From contig NZ_CP034661.1 of assembly GCF_003971235.1 (NCBI RefSeq), positions 2,356,001 to 2,420,000 of the forward strand: a stretch of 64,000 bases of DNA, given 5' to 3'. Source of the DNA: Chryseobacterium aureum. Its GTDB lineage: Bacteria > Bacteroidota > Bacteroidia > Flavobacteriales > Weeksellaceae. Position 1 is the stretch's first letter; each line of letters begins with the position of its first letter. Positions 32,992 to 41,574 of the stretch are shown here, piece by piece. A program made the position numbers and the translations under genes. Under the pieces are notes generated by a model. That model ran no database searches and was not told where the DNA came from. It saw only the letters and a program-made list of their open reading frames with translations.

Positions 32992-33801
32992 CTAATCTTT
33001 TATAATTTTCTGAGAAATCGGAATATTGTTAATTGTGCCTGTTACAATATAAGTTCCCCGCGGAAGATCTGCAATATCAAGACTCGAAGCCAGTTTTGTA
33101 GGAGATTTTTTAACAACCTGTCTGAAGGTATCATAAACCTTCACATCTTTTACTTCAGTTCCGAAAACGATTTTACTGTCCTTAATAAAAGGATTCTGAA
33201 CGAAACCGGATTTTACGCTTGCTTCAAGAGAAAAATCTTCACCATTATCATTATTGCTTACCAGTGTTCTTTTAATGGCTGTTGTAGTAGAGGGAGAAGG
33301 AGCCGGCCCGTCGCCTTTAAATTGGTCTGCGTTAGATCCATACCCTACAAAATCCAGCACATTGGATGCGGAAGGCCCTGTCACCTGTACGATATTTCCT
33401 GCTAAGGCTATTTTTCCGGAAACACTGGAAATTTTTAGTCCGGAAGATTTGTTGGGTGTTCCGTCAAAATTATTTATTGTAGTGGCAATAAAATTCGGTG
33501 TGGGTAAATCTTCAGTTCCACCTTCGATAGCTGATTCCTGGATCAGGTAGGTCTCTTCAGGGCCCAAAGTCAGATCCGGCAGTGTATGATATTCTGTAAA
33601 AGCGCCTATCGCCGGAGCATATTGTATGCTGGCTCCCGTTAACGAAACCAGATTGGGTCCAATATTTTTCAGTACAATATAATTATTTTTCAGTACGGCC
33701 CCTGAATTGGCATTACCGCCATAAATCTCATTGATTACAATTTGGGCGTTCGAAAAGGCTGTTAATAATACAAGTCCTGCAAGAGTAAAGATTTTTTTCA
33801 T
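32992..33801 (-). CDS. Secreted lamin-tail-domain protein with T9SS sorting signal (first paralogue)
   Basis: From the ATG at 33801 the 269-residue product has a signal peptide (KKIFTLAGLVLLTAFSNAQ). A lamin-tail-like domain follows (IVINEIYGGNANSGAVLKNNYIVLKNIGPNLVSLTGASIQYAP). It ends in a type IX secretion C-terminal domain (VKVYDTFRQVVKK...LPRGTYIVTGTINNIPISQKIIKD). T9SS exports such proteins across the outer membrane and anchors or releases them. A neighbour at 33959 is its paralogue, so a tandem duplication is likely. Ligands are unknown. Confidence 0.85.
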   Translation of the reverse strand: MKKIFTLAGLVLLTAFSNAQIVINEIYGGNANSGAVLKNNYIVLKNIGPNLVSLTGASIQYAPAIGAFTEYHTLPDLTLGPEETYLIQESAIEGGTEDLPTPNFIATTINNFDGTPNKSSGLKISSVSGKIALAGNIVQVTGPSASNVLDFVGYGSNADQFKGDGPAPSPSTTTAIKRTLVSNNDNGEDFSLEASVKSGFVQNPFIKDSKIVFGTEVKDVKVYDTFRQVVKKSPTKLASSLDIADLPRGTYIVTGTINNIPISQKIIKD

Positions 33802-33907
33802 CGTAAAAATTTTAGCAATGGATTTGAAATAAAATATCAAAAACAATACCACCAAATTAAGAAATAAATAGGATAAAAAAACTTAAAAATCAGCAAATAA
33901 TCATATT

Positions 33908-33940
33908 AAAAAACAGCCGCTTCAATGAAGCGGCTGTTTG
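33908..33940 (-). terminator. Terminator of the second lamin-tail gene
   Basis: AAACAGCCGCTTC and GAAGCGGCTGTTT form a long perfect stem, with TTTTTT after it on the minus strand. Confidence 0.85.
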
Positions 33941-33958
33941 TATTTTTATGAGATAAGA

Positions 33959-34831
33959 TTAGTCTTTAAGAACTTTTTGGGAAACAGGCTGGTTATTGAC
34001 TGTACCTGTCACGATATAGTTCCCTTTTGCCAGTTCAGCAACATTTACTGTACCATTTTCTTTTACAGAAGCTTCTTTTACAATCTGTCCGAACATATTG
34101 AAAACTTTTACATCTTTCACATCAGCTCCGAAAACAATCTCGTTGTTTTTAACGAAAGAGTTCTTTACGAAACTTCCTGTTTGGATAGATTTTGCATCAG
34201 AAGTACCTAAACTAGCACAAACATTGGTTGCTGAGGCTGAATTGAGAGGCGAAGGCGTTCCTAAAACGAAATCTGCACTGTTCACATTAGTATCGGTGCA
34301 TCCACCATTTAATCTTAAAATAGCATTAGTGGCACTTGGAGCTGACGTTGGCGTTCCTTCAGATGCATTTGCAGTTCCGTATCCTACAAAGTCAATGGCT
34401 CCTGTCGGAGTTGTACCGTTAATAATTGTAGCATTAGTCATCAGGGCAACTTTACCGTTAGCAGCCGCTAAATTGATATTCCCGGTTCCTGTAATGGGAG
34501 TGTCCAAATCAACAGTAATTGGAAGTACTGCTCCAACAGCTACGTTCTGACTTGCAAAACCGACTAAAAAGTAGGAATAAGCCTGAATTGTTGTTCCTGA
34601 CGGAAATGTTGCAACCCCACTCCAAGCTGCTGTAGAACCTGAAGATCCATACTGTAGGGACCAACCTGACATATCTACCGCTGAAGATGTTTTATTAAAA
34701 AGAACAACATAGTCTCTGTTGAAAGTTGCTCCGCTGTTTCCCCCACCCCCATAAACCTGGGCAATTGTCACCTGTGCATTCATTAATACGGAAGCAAAAG
34801 CAACACCTAAAATAGTAAAGATTGTTTTCAT
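33959..34831 (-). CDS. Secreted lamin-tail-domain protein with T9SS sorting signal (second paralogue)
   Basis: The 290-residue protein has a signal peptide (KTIFTILGVAFASVLMNAQ) and a lamin-tail-like domain (VTIAQVYGGGGNSGATFNRDYVVLFNKTSSAVDMSGWSLQYGSS). The C-terminal T9SS domain reads KDVKVFNMFGQIVKEASVKENGTVNVAELAKGNYIVTGTVNNQPVSQKVLKD. Its body shares the 'NSGA...YVVL/YIVLKN' layout with the neighbour at 32992. Lamin-tail domains occur in bacterial exported nucleases and adhesins, but no nuclease domain is seen here. Confidence 0.87.
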   Translation of the reverse strand: MKTIFTILGVAFASVLMNAQVTIAQVYGGGGNSGATFNRDYVVLFNKTSSAVDMSGWSLQYGSSGSTAAWSGVATFPSGTTIQAYSYFLVGFASQNVAVGAVLPITVDLDTPITGTGNINLAAANGKVALMTNATIINGTTPTGAIDFVGYGTANASEGTPTSAPSATNAILRLNGGCTDTNVNSADFVLGTPSPLNSASATNVCASLGTSDAKSIQTGSFVKNSFVKNNEIVFGADVKDVKVFNMFGQIVKEASVKENGTVNVAELAKGNYIVTGTVNNQPVSQKVLKD

Positions 34832-34865
34832 GAAAATAATTTTTTTTAATACTTCGTAAAACTAC

Positions 34866-34896
34866 AAAAAAAACGCTGTTCAATTTGAACAGCGTT
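34866..34896 (-). terminator. Terminator of the third T9SS protein gene
   Basis: AACGCTGTTC and GAACAGCGTT pair, with TTTTTTTTG following on the minus strand. Confidence 0.8.
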
Positions 34897-34926
34897 ATAT
34901 ATTTAACAATAAGTTAATTAGCTCTA

Positions 34927-35715
34927 TTATTTTTTAATAATTTTCTCAGAAACAGATTTACCATTTACAGTTCCCGTTACAATATAGCTACCTTCTTTAA
35001 GGTCAGAAACATTTAAAGATTGGTTCTCAGAAACAGCTGCAGTTTTCACAACCTGACCTGCAATATTGAAAATTTTGATATCAGATTTAGCTCCGAAGTT
35101 AATCTCACTGTTTACAACCGTATTTTTAACAAAAACGCTCTTGGATGTATTTAAATTAGCAGTTCCTAATGTTGCAGAAGTACCTACTATTTTCACATCA
35201 TCAATTCTATAGTTTCCAACATTACTTGTAACTGAAGACCATCTGAGGCTTAGATTCGTTGCATTCTCTACCTGTACCGGTAATTGAATAGCTACTCCAC
35301 CATTTACCAAAGCCCATGCATTGGCATTTTTAACATAAGTATAAGTTACGTCATTCCATGTAGAACCGTCTGTACTCCACTGAAAATTAACATTCTGAGC
35401 AAAAGCAGTAGTTCCTCTTCCTCCCCAGATGATATTAATATTAGTATATCCAACTGTTGATAAAGAATAAGTCAGAGTGTGAGTAACCCCGTTAGTCCCA
35501 TTTCCATTAAATAAGGCGTTTGTTCCCCCTGAAGCTCCAACATATACATTTGATGCAGAAGCTGTACTTCCACCCCATCCATTAGTAGTATTTGTACTTG
35601 TCCATCCTGTAGGTAATGTACTGGTAGTTCCAAAATTTTCAGACAAAAGAGTTGTCTGTCCAAATGCAGTAGCAGCAAACATAGCTACCGCCATAAGCGA
35701 ATAAAGTTTTTTCAT
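34927..35715 (-). CDS. Secreted T9SS substrate, beta-sandwich protein
   Basis: The 262-residue protein has signal peptide KKLYSLMAVAMFAATAFGQ. The N-terminal domain starts TTLLSENFGTTSTLPTGWTSTNTTNGWGG and resembles the choice-of-anchor J/cleaved-adhesin class of jelly-roll domains. The C-terminal type IX sorting domain (SDIKIFNIAGQVVKTAAVSENQSLNVSDLKEGSYIVTGTVNGKSVSEKIIKK) is clear. It is the first of three adjacent minus-strand T9SS substrates. A carbohydrate- or protein-binding role is possible; no catalytic domain is visible. Confidence 0.83.
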   Translation of the reverse strand: MKKLYSLMAVAMFAATAFGQTTLLSENFGTTSTLPTGWTSTNTTNGWGGSTASASNVYVGASGGTNALFNGNGTNGVTHTLTYSLSTVGYTNINIIWGGRGTTAFAQNVNFQWSTDGSTWNDVTYTYVKNANAWALVNGGVAIQLPVQVENATNLSLRWSSVTSNVGNYRIDDVKIVGTSATLGTANLNTSKSVFVKNTVVNSEINFGAKSDIKIFNIAGQVVKTAAVSENQSLNVSDLKEGSYIVTGTVNGKSVSEKIIKK

Positions 35716-35865
35716 GATTTAAATTTTCTTTAATTAATAATTTCGGTGGCTAAAATACGCTGATTTTTTATGACTTCACAATATTTGGATTAAATTTCTG
35801 TTAATAATTCTAAACCTCTTAGTATTAACATTTTTTAGCTATTTTTACGAATTATTTTTGAGGAC

Positions 35866-38800
35866 TTGCGGAATTTTGTCATTCTATTCGTTTTTTTCTT
35901 CTTAGGCATATTTTCAGGAAATGCTCAGGTATTTTCGTGGAAAAATCCCAACATTCCTGAGGACAGTATTAAACGGGACAGTATTCTTGCCGCAAAACTT
36001 GAACAGGACCTTTTTGTAAAAGATACACTGGACTTCATAAGAACACATAATAAAATTGTTATTGATGAGGCAGTGCTGGCAAAAAATGATAAAAAAAGAT
36101 TTTTAGGCGAACTTAATTCGAAAGGATCCATCATCCGTGGAATTACTTTCGGAAATAATCAGGGCCAGTCTGTACAAAGTTCTATGGATCTCCAGATTTC
36201 AGGCAGACTATCCAAGGATGTTACGATTTTAGCAAGTATTTCAGACCATAATCTTCCCATTCAGGCGGATGGTTATACACAGACCTTGGAGGAGTTTGAC
36301 AAAATCTATATGCAGCTTAACATCAAGGAAAAGTCTATACTCAGAGCCGGCCACCTTGACCTTGTGGAAGCTAAAAATTATTTTGCCAAATACCAGAGAA
36401 GAAGCATGGGACTTCAATTTCAGACGGAATTCGGGAAAGAAAATAAGACATTGGTAGATATTTCTGCCGGGGTGGCACGAAGTGAATTCCACAGAATCCG
36501 TTTTCAGGGGGTGGAAGGCAACCAGGGACCTTACCGTCTCACCGGTAAAAACGGGGAGCAGTTTATCACCCTGATCTCCGGCTCCGAACAGGTTTTTATT
36601 GACGGTATCTTGATGAAGCGAGGAGAAAACCAGGATTATACCATCAATTATAATACGGGTGAAGTTACCTTTACCAGTTTCCGTCCAATTTTCCAGCAGA
36701 ATTTCATTACAATCTCGTATAACTATGCCAACAGAAATTACTCAAGATATTTATTTACCGGAAAACTTGAGCATCAGAGAGAAAAGTTCAAAGTGGGCTT
36801 TAACTGGTTCATGGAAAACGACAATAAAAATGCCCCACTTTCTTTAAACCTTTCTAAAGAAGATGAACAAATCCTTGCAGAAGCCGGAAATAACCCTGAT
36901 TTGATGTATGCTCCCTCAGGAGTGGTTACCGAGTATGATGTCAATAAAATTTTGTATAAATTAAATACTGCCGGGAACTTCTATGAGTTTTCTACAGATT
37001 CCAGTTTAACGCTCTATCAGGTTTCTTTTACGTATTTCGGGGCTAATCTGGGGGATTACAAAATTGCCCAAACCACTAACAACGGACGCGTTTTCGAATA
37101 TGTAGGACCTAATGCCGGAGATTACAGAGCGGTAAGAAAACTTCCTTCACCGCAAAAATCCCAGGTATTCTCTCTAAATACTGAATACCTGCTGAATGAA
37201 GGAAAAATAGGTGCAGATATTTCCCTGAGTAATTATGATGTCAATTTATTTTCATCCAAAGATTCTGACCAAAATTTGGGCTATGCATGGCGTATTTTCG
37301 GAAATAAAAGCTTTACAAAAAATACATGGAAAGGAACTCCCAGCTTTGAGTACCAATATATAGACAGACAGTTTCATATCCTTGACCGTATCAACGATGT
37401 GGAGTTCTCCAGGGATTTCAACCTTGCACAGGAATTTAATAAAAAGACGCAAAACAGATTTATTTTCAGTTTCCTGAATAAATGGAATAATAAATCTACT
37501 TTGAACTATCGTGTGAATTACCTGAATGAGCAGGATTCTTATAAAGGGCTTAAGAACGATCTGGATTTCGGCTGGATTACCGGAAAATTCTTTACCAAAG
37601 GAAATTTATCTTTACTGAATACCAATGCAACGCTTCAGGACACCAAATTTATCCGTGGAGGGGTTTCAACGGAATTTACCGGTAAAAAAGGAAGCTGGGC
37701 GGTTGGCGGAAGCATGGAGCACAATGAGAAAAAGTATAATGACACCCAGCTTATGGACGTCACAAGTTTCAGCTGGAAAGAAATCTTCCTGCAAAAGAAA
37801 ATTGGTGACAGTACCAGAACAAAATTATTGGCAAAAGTATATATGAGGGATAATGACTCTGTGCGTGATAACCGGCTTCAGAATATGAATCATATTTTGG
37901 GATTCATGGCAGAAAGTCAGATCATCAAAACGGAAAGAACTACTTTAAATGCTTTAATCCATTACAGAAAATTCTTTTACTCCGGCGCGGAAGGTGACGT
38001 AACCCGAAATAATGACTTCGTGGTAGGAAACATCTTGTACAATCAGCAGCTTTTCAGAAACGGTATGCGTCTTCAGGCTTTTTATGAGCTTGGAAACGGA
38101 CAGGAAGCACAGCGAGAATTCCAGTACATCAAAGTAACAGACGGCCAAGGGGTTTACAAATGGACAGATTATAATGGTGACGGTGTTCAGCAGCTGGATG
38201 AATTTGAAATCGCCGAATATTCCGATCTTGCGCAATATATCCGCGTTTACACGAATTCCGTAAGATATATTCCTTCCAATAAAAATAAATTACAGCTGGC
38301 TTTATTTGTCAATCCGGCCATCGTTTTCAACTCGGAAAACGGGTTTTTAAAGCGCTGGAATTTCAATATTTCATTAAATTCCCAAAACTCCTTCTATAAA
38401 AAGGATAAAGTTCTTGTTCTGAATCCTTTTGAAAAGAACAGTGATCAGATTCTCAAAAATCAGAATATCCTTGCTTCTGTACAGTTTAATCCTACAGATA
38501 AATCGGGCTGGAACGGAAACTACAGATTCATCACCAATGATAATCTCATCAATGCCAATTTCAGTAACGAAGAACGTGAGCAGACTTCTCATTTCGTGAA
38601 TATCGGATATTGGTTTAATAAAGAATTCAGGGTAGACTGGGAAAACTCTGTTCATGATATTAAAAACTCTTCACAATTGTTTGCAACAAGGGATTACCGC
38701 CTTAATAATTTTGAAACGAAACCAAAAGCTACGTACAAATTTACTGATGCTATTCAGGCTGAATTATCTTCAGCATTCCGCCAGAAACAGAGACTGGACG

Positions 38801-39093
38801 GTGAGGAGCTTCTGAAAGCCTTTGATGTTACAGGAACCATTCAGTGGGAACGCAGAAAAACATCTATCCGTGGAAATTTCTCATTCATCAGCAACAATTT
38901 TACCGGAAACAATTTCAGCATTGTAGGAAACCAGATGCTGGACGGTCTGAAGCCGGGGAAAAATCAGGTATGGAGTGTATTTATCCAGCAGGCGATCAAC
39001 TCATTTATTCAGCTGAACCTTAATTATGAAGGAAGAAACTCTGGTGACCGAACCATTCACATAGGAAGTATGCAGGTAAAAGCAAGTTTCTAG
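35866..39093 (+). CDS. Very large exported beta-rich outer-membrane protein, function unknown
   Basis: The 1075-residue protein starts at TTG 35866, which gives signal peptide RNFVILFVFFFLGIFSGNAQ. After it the chain is rich in Gly, aromatics and alternating polar/hydrophobic residues, as in outer-membrane barrel proteins. Sections include DLQISGRLSKDVTILASISDHNLPIQADGYTQTLEEFDKIYMQL and an EF-hand-like DYNGDGVQQLDEFE (~769-782). The final strand ends MQVKASF with a terminal Phe, as many barrels do. I do not recognise a named family. It shares its export logic with the M1-like protein upstream, but they are separated by T9SS genes. Confidence 0.7.
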   Translation: MRNFVILFVFFFLGIFSGNAQVFSWKNPNIPEDSIKRDSILAAKLEQDLFVKDTLDFIRTHNKIVIDEAVLAKNDKKRFLGELNSKGSIIRGITFGNNQGQSVQSSMDLQISGRLSKDVTILASISDHNLPIQADGYTQTLEEFDKIYMQLNIKEKSILRAGHLDLVEAKNYFAKYQRRSMGLQFQTEFGKENKTLVDISAGVARSEFHRIRFQGVEGNQGPYRLTGKNGEQFITLISGSEQVFIDGILMKRGENQDYTINYNTGEVTFTSFRPIFQQNFITISYNYANRNYSRYLFTGKLEHQREKFKVGFNWFMENDNKNAPLSLNLSKEDEQILAEAGNNPDLMYAPSGVVTEYDVNKILYKLNTAGNFYEFSTDSSLTLYQVSFTYFGANLGDYKIAQTTNNGRVFEYVGPNAGDYRAVRKLPSPQKSQVFSLNTEYLLNEGKIGADISLSNYDVNLFSSKDSDQNLGYAWRIFGNKSFTKNTWKGTPSFEYQYIDRQFHILDRINDVEFSRDFNLAQEFNKKTQNRFIFSFLNKWNNKSTLNYRVNYLNEQDSYKGLKNDLDFGWITGKFFTKGNLSLLNTNATLQDTKFIRGGVSTEFTGKKGSWAVGGSMEHNEKKYNDTQLMDVTSFSWKEIFLQKKIGDSTRTKLLAKVYMRDNDSVRDNRLQNMNHILGFMAESQIIKTERTTLNALIHYRKFFYSGAEGDVTRNNDFVVGNILYNQQLFRNGMRLQAFYELGNGQEAQREFQYIKVTDGQGVYKWTDYNGDGVQQLDEFEIAEYSDLAQYIRVYTNSVRYIPSNKNKLQLALFVNPAIVFNSENGFLKRWNFNISLNSQNSFYKKDKVLVLNPFEKNSDQILKNQNILASVQFNPTDKSGWNGNYRFITNDNLINANFSNEEREQTSHFVNIGYWFNKEFRVDWENSVHDIKNSSQLFATRDYRLNNFETKPKATYKFTDAIQAELSSAFRQKQRLDGEELLKAFDVTGTIQWERRKTSIRGNFSFISNNFTGNNFSIVGNQMLDGLKPGKNQVWSVFIQQAINSFIQLNLNYEGRNSGDRTIHIGSMQVKASF

Positions 39094-39268
39094 GATGATC
39101 GTGATCCTTTTCCGGTATTATGAGCCTCAAATATGTACTTCTGGATTTTATACCGGTTCCTGATATAATTGGGATGCTCGCTTGTGATTAAAATCAAGCA
39201 CCTGAGATACTCACAACAATTATTAAATAACATTTTAATTTATCAAATATTGTTTTTTCAGAATTTCG

Positions 39269-39276
39269 TAAATTTG
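39269..39276 (+). promoter_or_regulatory. -7 promoter box abutting dus
   Basis: TAAATTTG followed by CACC and the ATG. The start of transcription should coincide with the start codon. Confidence 0.65.
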
Positions 39277-39280
39277 CACC

Positions 39281-40276
39281 ATGATAAAAATAGGCAACAT
39301 AGAACTGCCGGAATTTCCACTTTTGTTGGCTCCGATGGAAGATGTCAGTGATCCTCCGTTCAGACGTTTGTGTAAAATGCATGGTGCAGATTTAATGTAT
39401 TCGGAATTTATTTCTTCCGAGGGGTTGATTCGTGACGCTATCAAAAGCCGTAAAAAGCTGGATATTTTCGATTATGAAAGACCTGTGGGGATACAGATTT
39501 TTGGTGGGGACGAGGAAGCAATGGCCATGTCCGCAAGAATTGTTGAAACAGTAAACCCGGATCTGGTAGATATCAATTTTGGATGTCCTGTAAAAAAAGT
39601 TGTCTGCAAAGGAGCCGGAGCAGGGGTTTTGAAAGATATCGACCTGATGGTTCGTCTTACAAAAGCAGTAGTAAGCTCTACTCACCTGCCTGTAACAGTT
39701 AAAACCCGTTTAGGATGGGACAGCCACACTATCAATATTGATGAAGTGGCAGAGCGTCTGCAGGAAACAGGAATCAAAGCTTTGACCATCCATGCCAGAA
39801 CCCGTGCTCAAATGTACAAGGGGGAAGCAGACTGGGAACATATTTCAAGAATTAAACAAAATCCTAACATTGAGATTCCCATTTTTGGAAATGGTGATAT
39901 AGATTCTGCTGAAAAGGCATTAGAATACAAACAAAAATATGCCTGCGACGGAATTATGATTGGACGTGCTGCTATTGGCTATCCATGGATCTTTAATGAG
40001 ATCAAGCATTTCTTTACAACAGGAGAGCATTTACCGGAACCTACCATATCAGACCGTTTACTGGCTGTTCGCCAGCATGCCGAATGGAGTGTGGAATGGA
40101 AAGGTGAAAGGTTAGGATTGGTAGAAATGAGACAGCACTACAGTAATTATTTCAGAGGAATCCCTCACTTCAAGGAGTTCAGAAAAAAATTCCTGGAGGT
40201 TTTCACCTTGGAAGAAATGAACAGCCTGATCCAGGAAACCCAACAGTTTTACGAAGAATATCAGGCACAAGTATAA
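39281..40276 (+). CDS. dus: tRNA-dihydrouridine synthase
   Basis: This FMN enzyme reduces specific uridines in tRNA to dihydrouridine. The 331-residue protein has PLLLAPMEDVSDPPFRRLCKMHGADLMYSEFISSEG and the catalytic-cysteine segment VDINFGCPVKKVVCKGAGAGVLKD (~95-118). VTVKTRLGWDSHTINIDEVAERLQETGIKALTIHARTRAQMYKGEADW and IPIFGNGDIDSAEKALE...GIMIGRAAIGYPWIF complete the DusB-like pattern. It is followed by a clean terminator. The short gap to the promoter suggests a leaderless mRNA. Confidence 0.95.
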   Translation: MIKIGNIELPEFPLLLAPMEDVSDPPFRRLCKMHGADLMYSEFISSEGLIRDAIKSRKKLDIFDYERPVGIQIFGGDEEAMAMSARIVETVNPDLVDINFGCPVKKVVCKGAGAGVLKDIDLMVRLTKAVVSSTHLPVTVKTRLGWDSHTINIDEVAERLQETGIKALTIHARTRAQMYKGEADWEHISRIKQNPNIEIPIFGNGDIDSAEKALEYKQKYACDGIMIGRAAIGYPWIFNEIKHFFTTGEHLPEPTISDRLLAVRQHAEWSVEWKGERLGLVEMRQHYSNYFRGIPHFKEFRKKFLEVFTLEEMNSLIQETQQFYEEYQAQV

Positions 40277-40280
40277 AAGC

Positions 40281-40310
40281 AAAAACCATCAGCAAGCTGA
40301 TGGTTTTTTA
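40281..40310 (+). terminator. Terminator of dus
   Basis: AAAACCATCAGC and GCTGATGGTTTT, then TTTT. The minus strand also supports termination for deoC. Confidence 0.85.
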
Positions 40311-40326
40311 TTAGTTGAAACTTAAG

Positions 40327-41070
40327 TTAGTATCCTTCTGATGAAGTTTTATTTTCAATCAGCGCCAGTGCTGAAGAGGTTCCGATTCTTTTTACTCCCA
40401 TGCTGATCATTTTCTCAGCATCCTCAGGAGTTTTCACTCCGCCGGCTGCTTTCACAGGAAGTTTTCCTGCATTCTCAAGCATAATAGCGATTCCTTCAAA
40501 AGTCGCCCCATTAGGCCTTCCATCAGTAGTTTCATAAAAACCTGTGGAAGATTTAACAAAGATCTTTGACAGTTCACTTTCGGAGAAATGCTCTTCTGCC
40601 CAGGTAGAAATCTTTTTAGTAAGATCGGCAATCTGCTCATGGGTCAGCGCAGCGATTTCAATAATCCATTTTGCTATTTTATGATGTTCAAGAGATAATC
40701 TTGTACATTTTACAAATTCTTCCTTTACCAATTGCAGATTCCCCTGCAGATAAGCTGTGTAATTGATAACAAAATCCAATTCATCAGCACCGTCTTCTAT
40801 TGCTTTTGAAGCTTCTGCAAGCTTTTCTTCAATAGAATAGGTTCCTTCGTGAAAGCCTATTACAGTTCCTACTGCAACATTTGAATTTTTTTCCTGAATA
40901 TATTTTTTAACTTCAGCTACATAATCCGGACGGATCATTACTGCAAAAATACCTTGATCTATTGCTTCCTGAGCTAGTTTTATATCTTTCTGAAGCGTTT
41001 CTTCGTGGGAAATACCTGACTGTTCCGGTGTCTTCAGGTAGGTTGAATCCAAATATTGGGCTATGTTCAT
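40327..41070 (-). CDS. deoC: Deoxyribose-phosphate aldolase
   Basis: DeoC cleaves 2-deoxyribose-5-phosphate to glyceraldehyde-3-phosphate and acetaldehyde in nucleoside catabolism. The 247-residue TIM-barrel protein contains VAVGTVIGFHEGTYSIEEKLAEASKAIEDGADELDFVINY and the Schiff-base segment LSKIFVKSSTGFYETTDGRPNGATFEGIAIM. LPVKAAGGVKTPEDAEKMISMGVKRIGTSSA completes it, with the catalytic lysines in FVKSSTG and VKAAGG. It lies four bases after the Lrp-type regulator gene, in the same direction. Confidence 0.95.
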   Translation of the reverse strand: MNIAQYLDSTYLKTPEQSGISHEETLQKDIKLAQEAIDQGIFAVMIRPDYVAEVKKYIQEKNSNVAVGTVIGFHEGTYSIEEKLAEASKAIEDGADELDFVINYTAYLQGNLQLVKEEFVKCTRLSLEHHKIAKWIIEIAALTHEQIADLTKKISTWAEEHFSESELSKIFVKSSTGFYETTDGRPNGATFEGIAIMLENAGKLPVKAAGGVKTPEDAEKMISMGVKRIGTSSALALIENKTSSEGY

Positions 41071-41074
41071 ATCG

Positions 41075-41545
41075 TTATACTTTCAATTGTCTGTAAATAC
41101 CTTGTTCCAAAGATATAAAAGTTTCTGTTCTGGTTACTCCTTTCAGCTTCTGAAGCTTATTAAGGATCTGCATAAGATGATCATTATCTTTACAAAGAAC
41201 TTTCAGGAAAATAGTATAATTCCCTGTAGTATAGTGGGCCTCCACTACTTCGTTAATATCATGTAAAGATTTTACAACTTCCGGATAGTGGCTTGGCTGA
41301 TCCAGAAACACACCGATGTAGGAAATCACTTTATATCCTATTTTTTTAGGATTAAGAAATGATATTGAATTTTCAATAACTCCCGCATGTTCGAGTTTTT
41401 TGATTCTTTGATGCACGGCAGTGGTGGAAATTCCGACATTTTTTGAAATGTGGGCTAAAGAAGTTTTAGCATTGTCCATCAACATGTAGATAATTTCTTT
41501 GTCAATAGAATCTAAATGGTAGCTTGTGTTGCTCGAATTTTTCAT
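41075..41545 (-). CDS. Lrp/AsnC-family transcriptional regulator
   Basis: The 156-residue protein has an N-terminal winged helix (LDSIDKEIIYMLMDNAKTSLAHISKNVGISTTAVHQRIKKLEHAGVI, ~12-58) and a C-terminal RAM/AsnC ligand domain (VISYIGVFLDQPSHYPEVVKSLHDINEVVEAHYTTGNYTIFLKVLCKDNDHLMQIL). Lrp/AsnC proteins form octameric rings and sense small molecules, usually amino acids. The four-base spacing to deoC suggests they are co-transcribed, though an amino acid sensor controlling deoxynucleoside catabolism would be unusual. Effector unknown. Confidence 0.92.
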   Translation of the reverse strand: MKNSSNTSYHLDSIDKEIIYMLMDNAKTSLAHISKNVGISTTAVHQRIKKLEHAGVIENSISFLNPKKIGYKVISYIGVFLDQPSHYPEVVKSLHDINEVVEAHYTTGNYTIFLKVLCKDNDHLMQILNKLQKLKGVTRTETFISLEQGIYRQLKV

Positions 41546-41574
41546 TTTCTACTTTTTTTATTATTTATGTTTTT

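Noticed and set aside
38155..38210. EF-hand calcium site in the large exported protein
   Set aside because: DYNGDGVQQLDEFE resembles one loop, but the context is a beta-rich outer-membrane protein; a single loop is noted in the feature but not called a separate domain.
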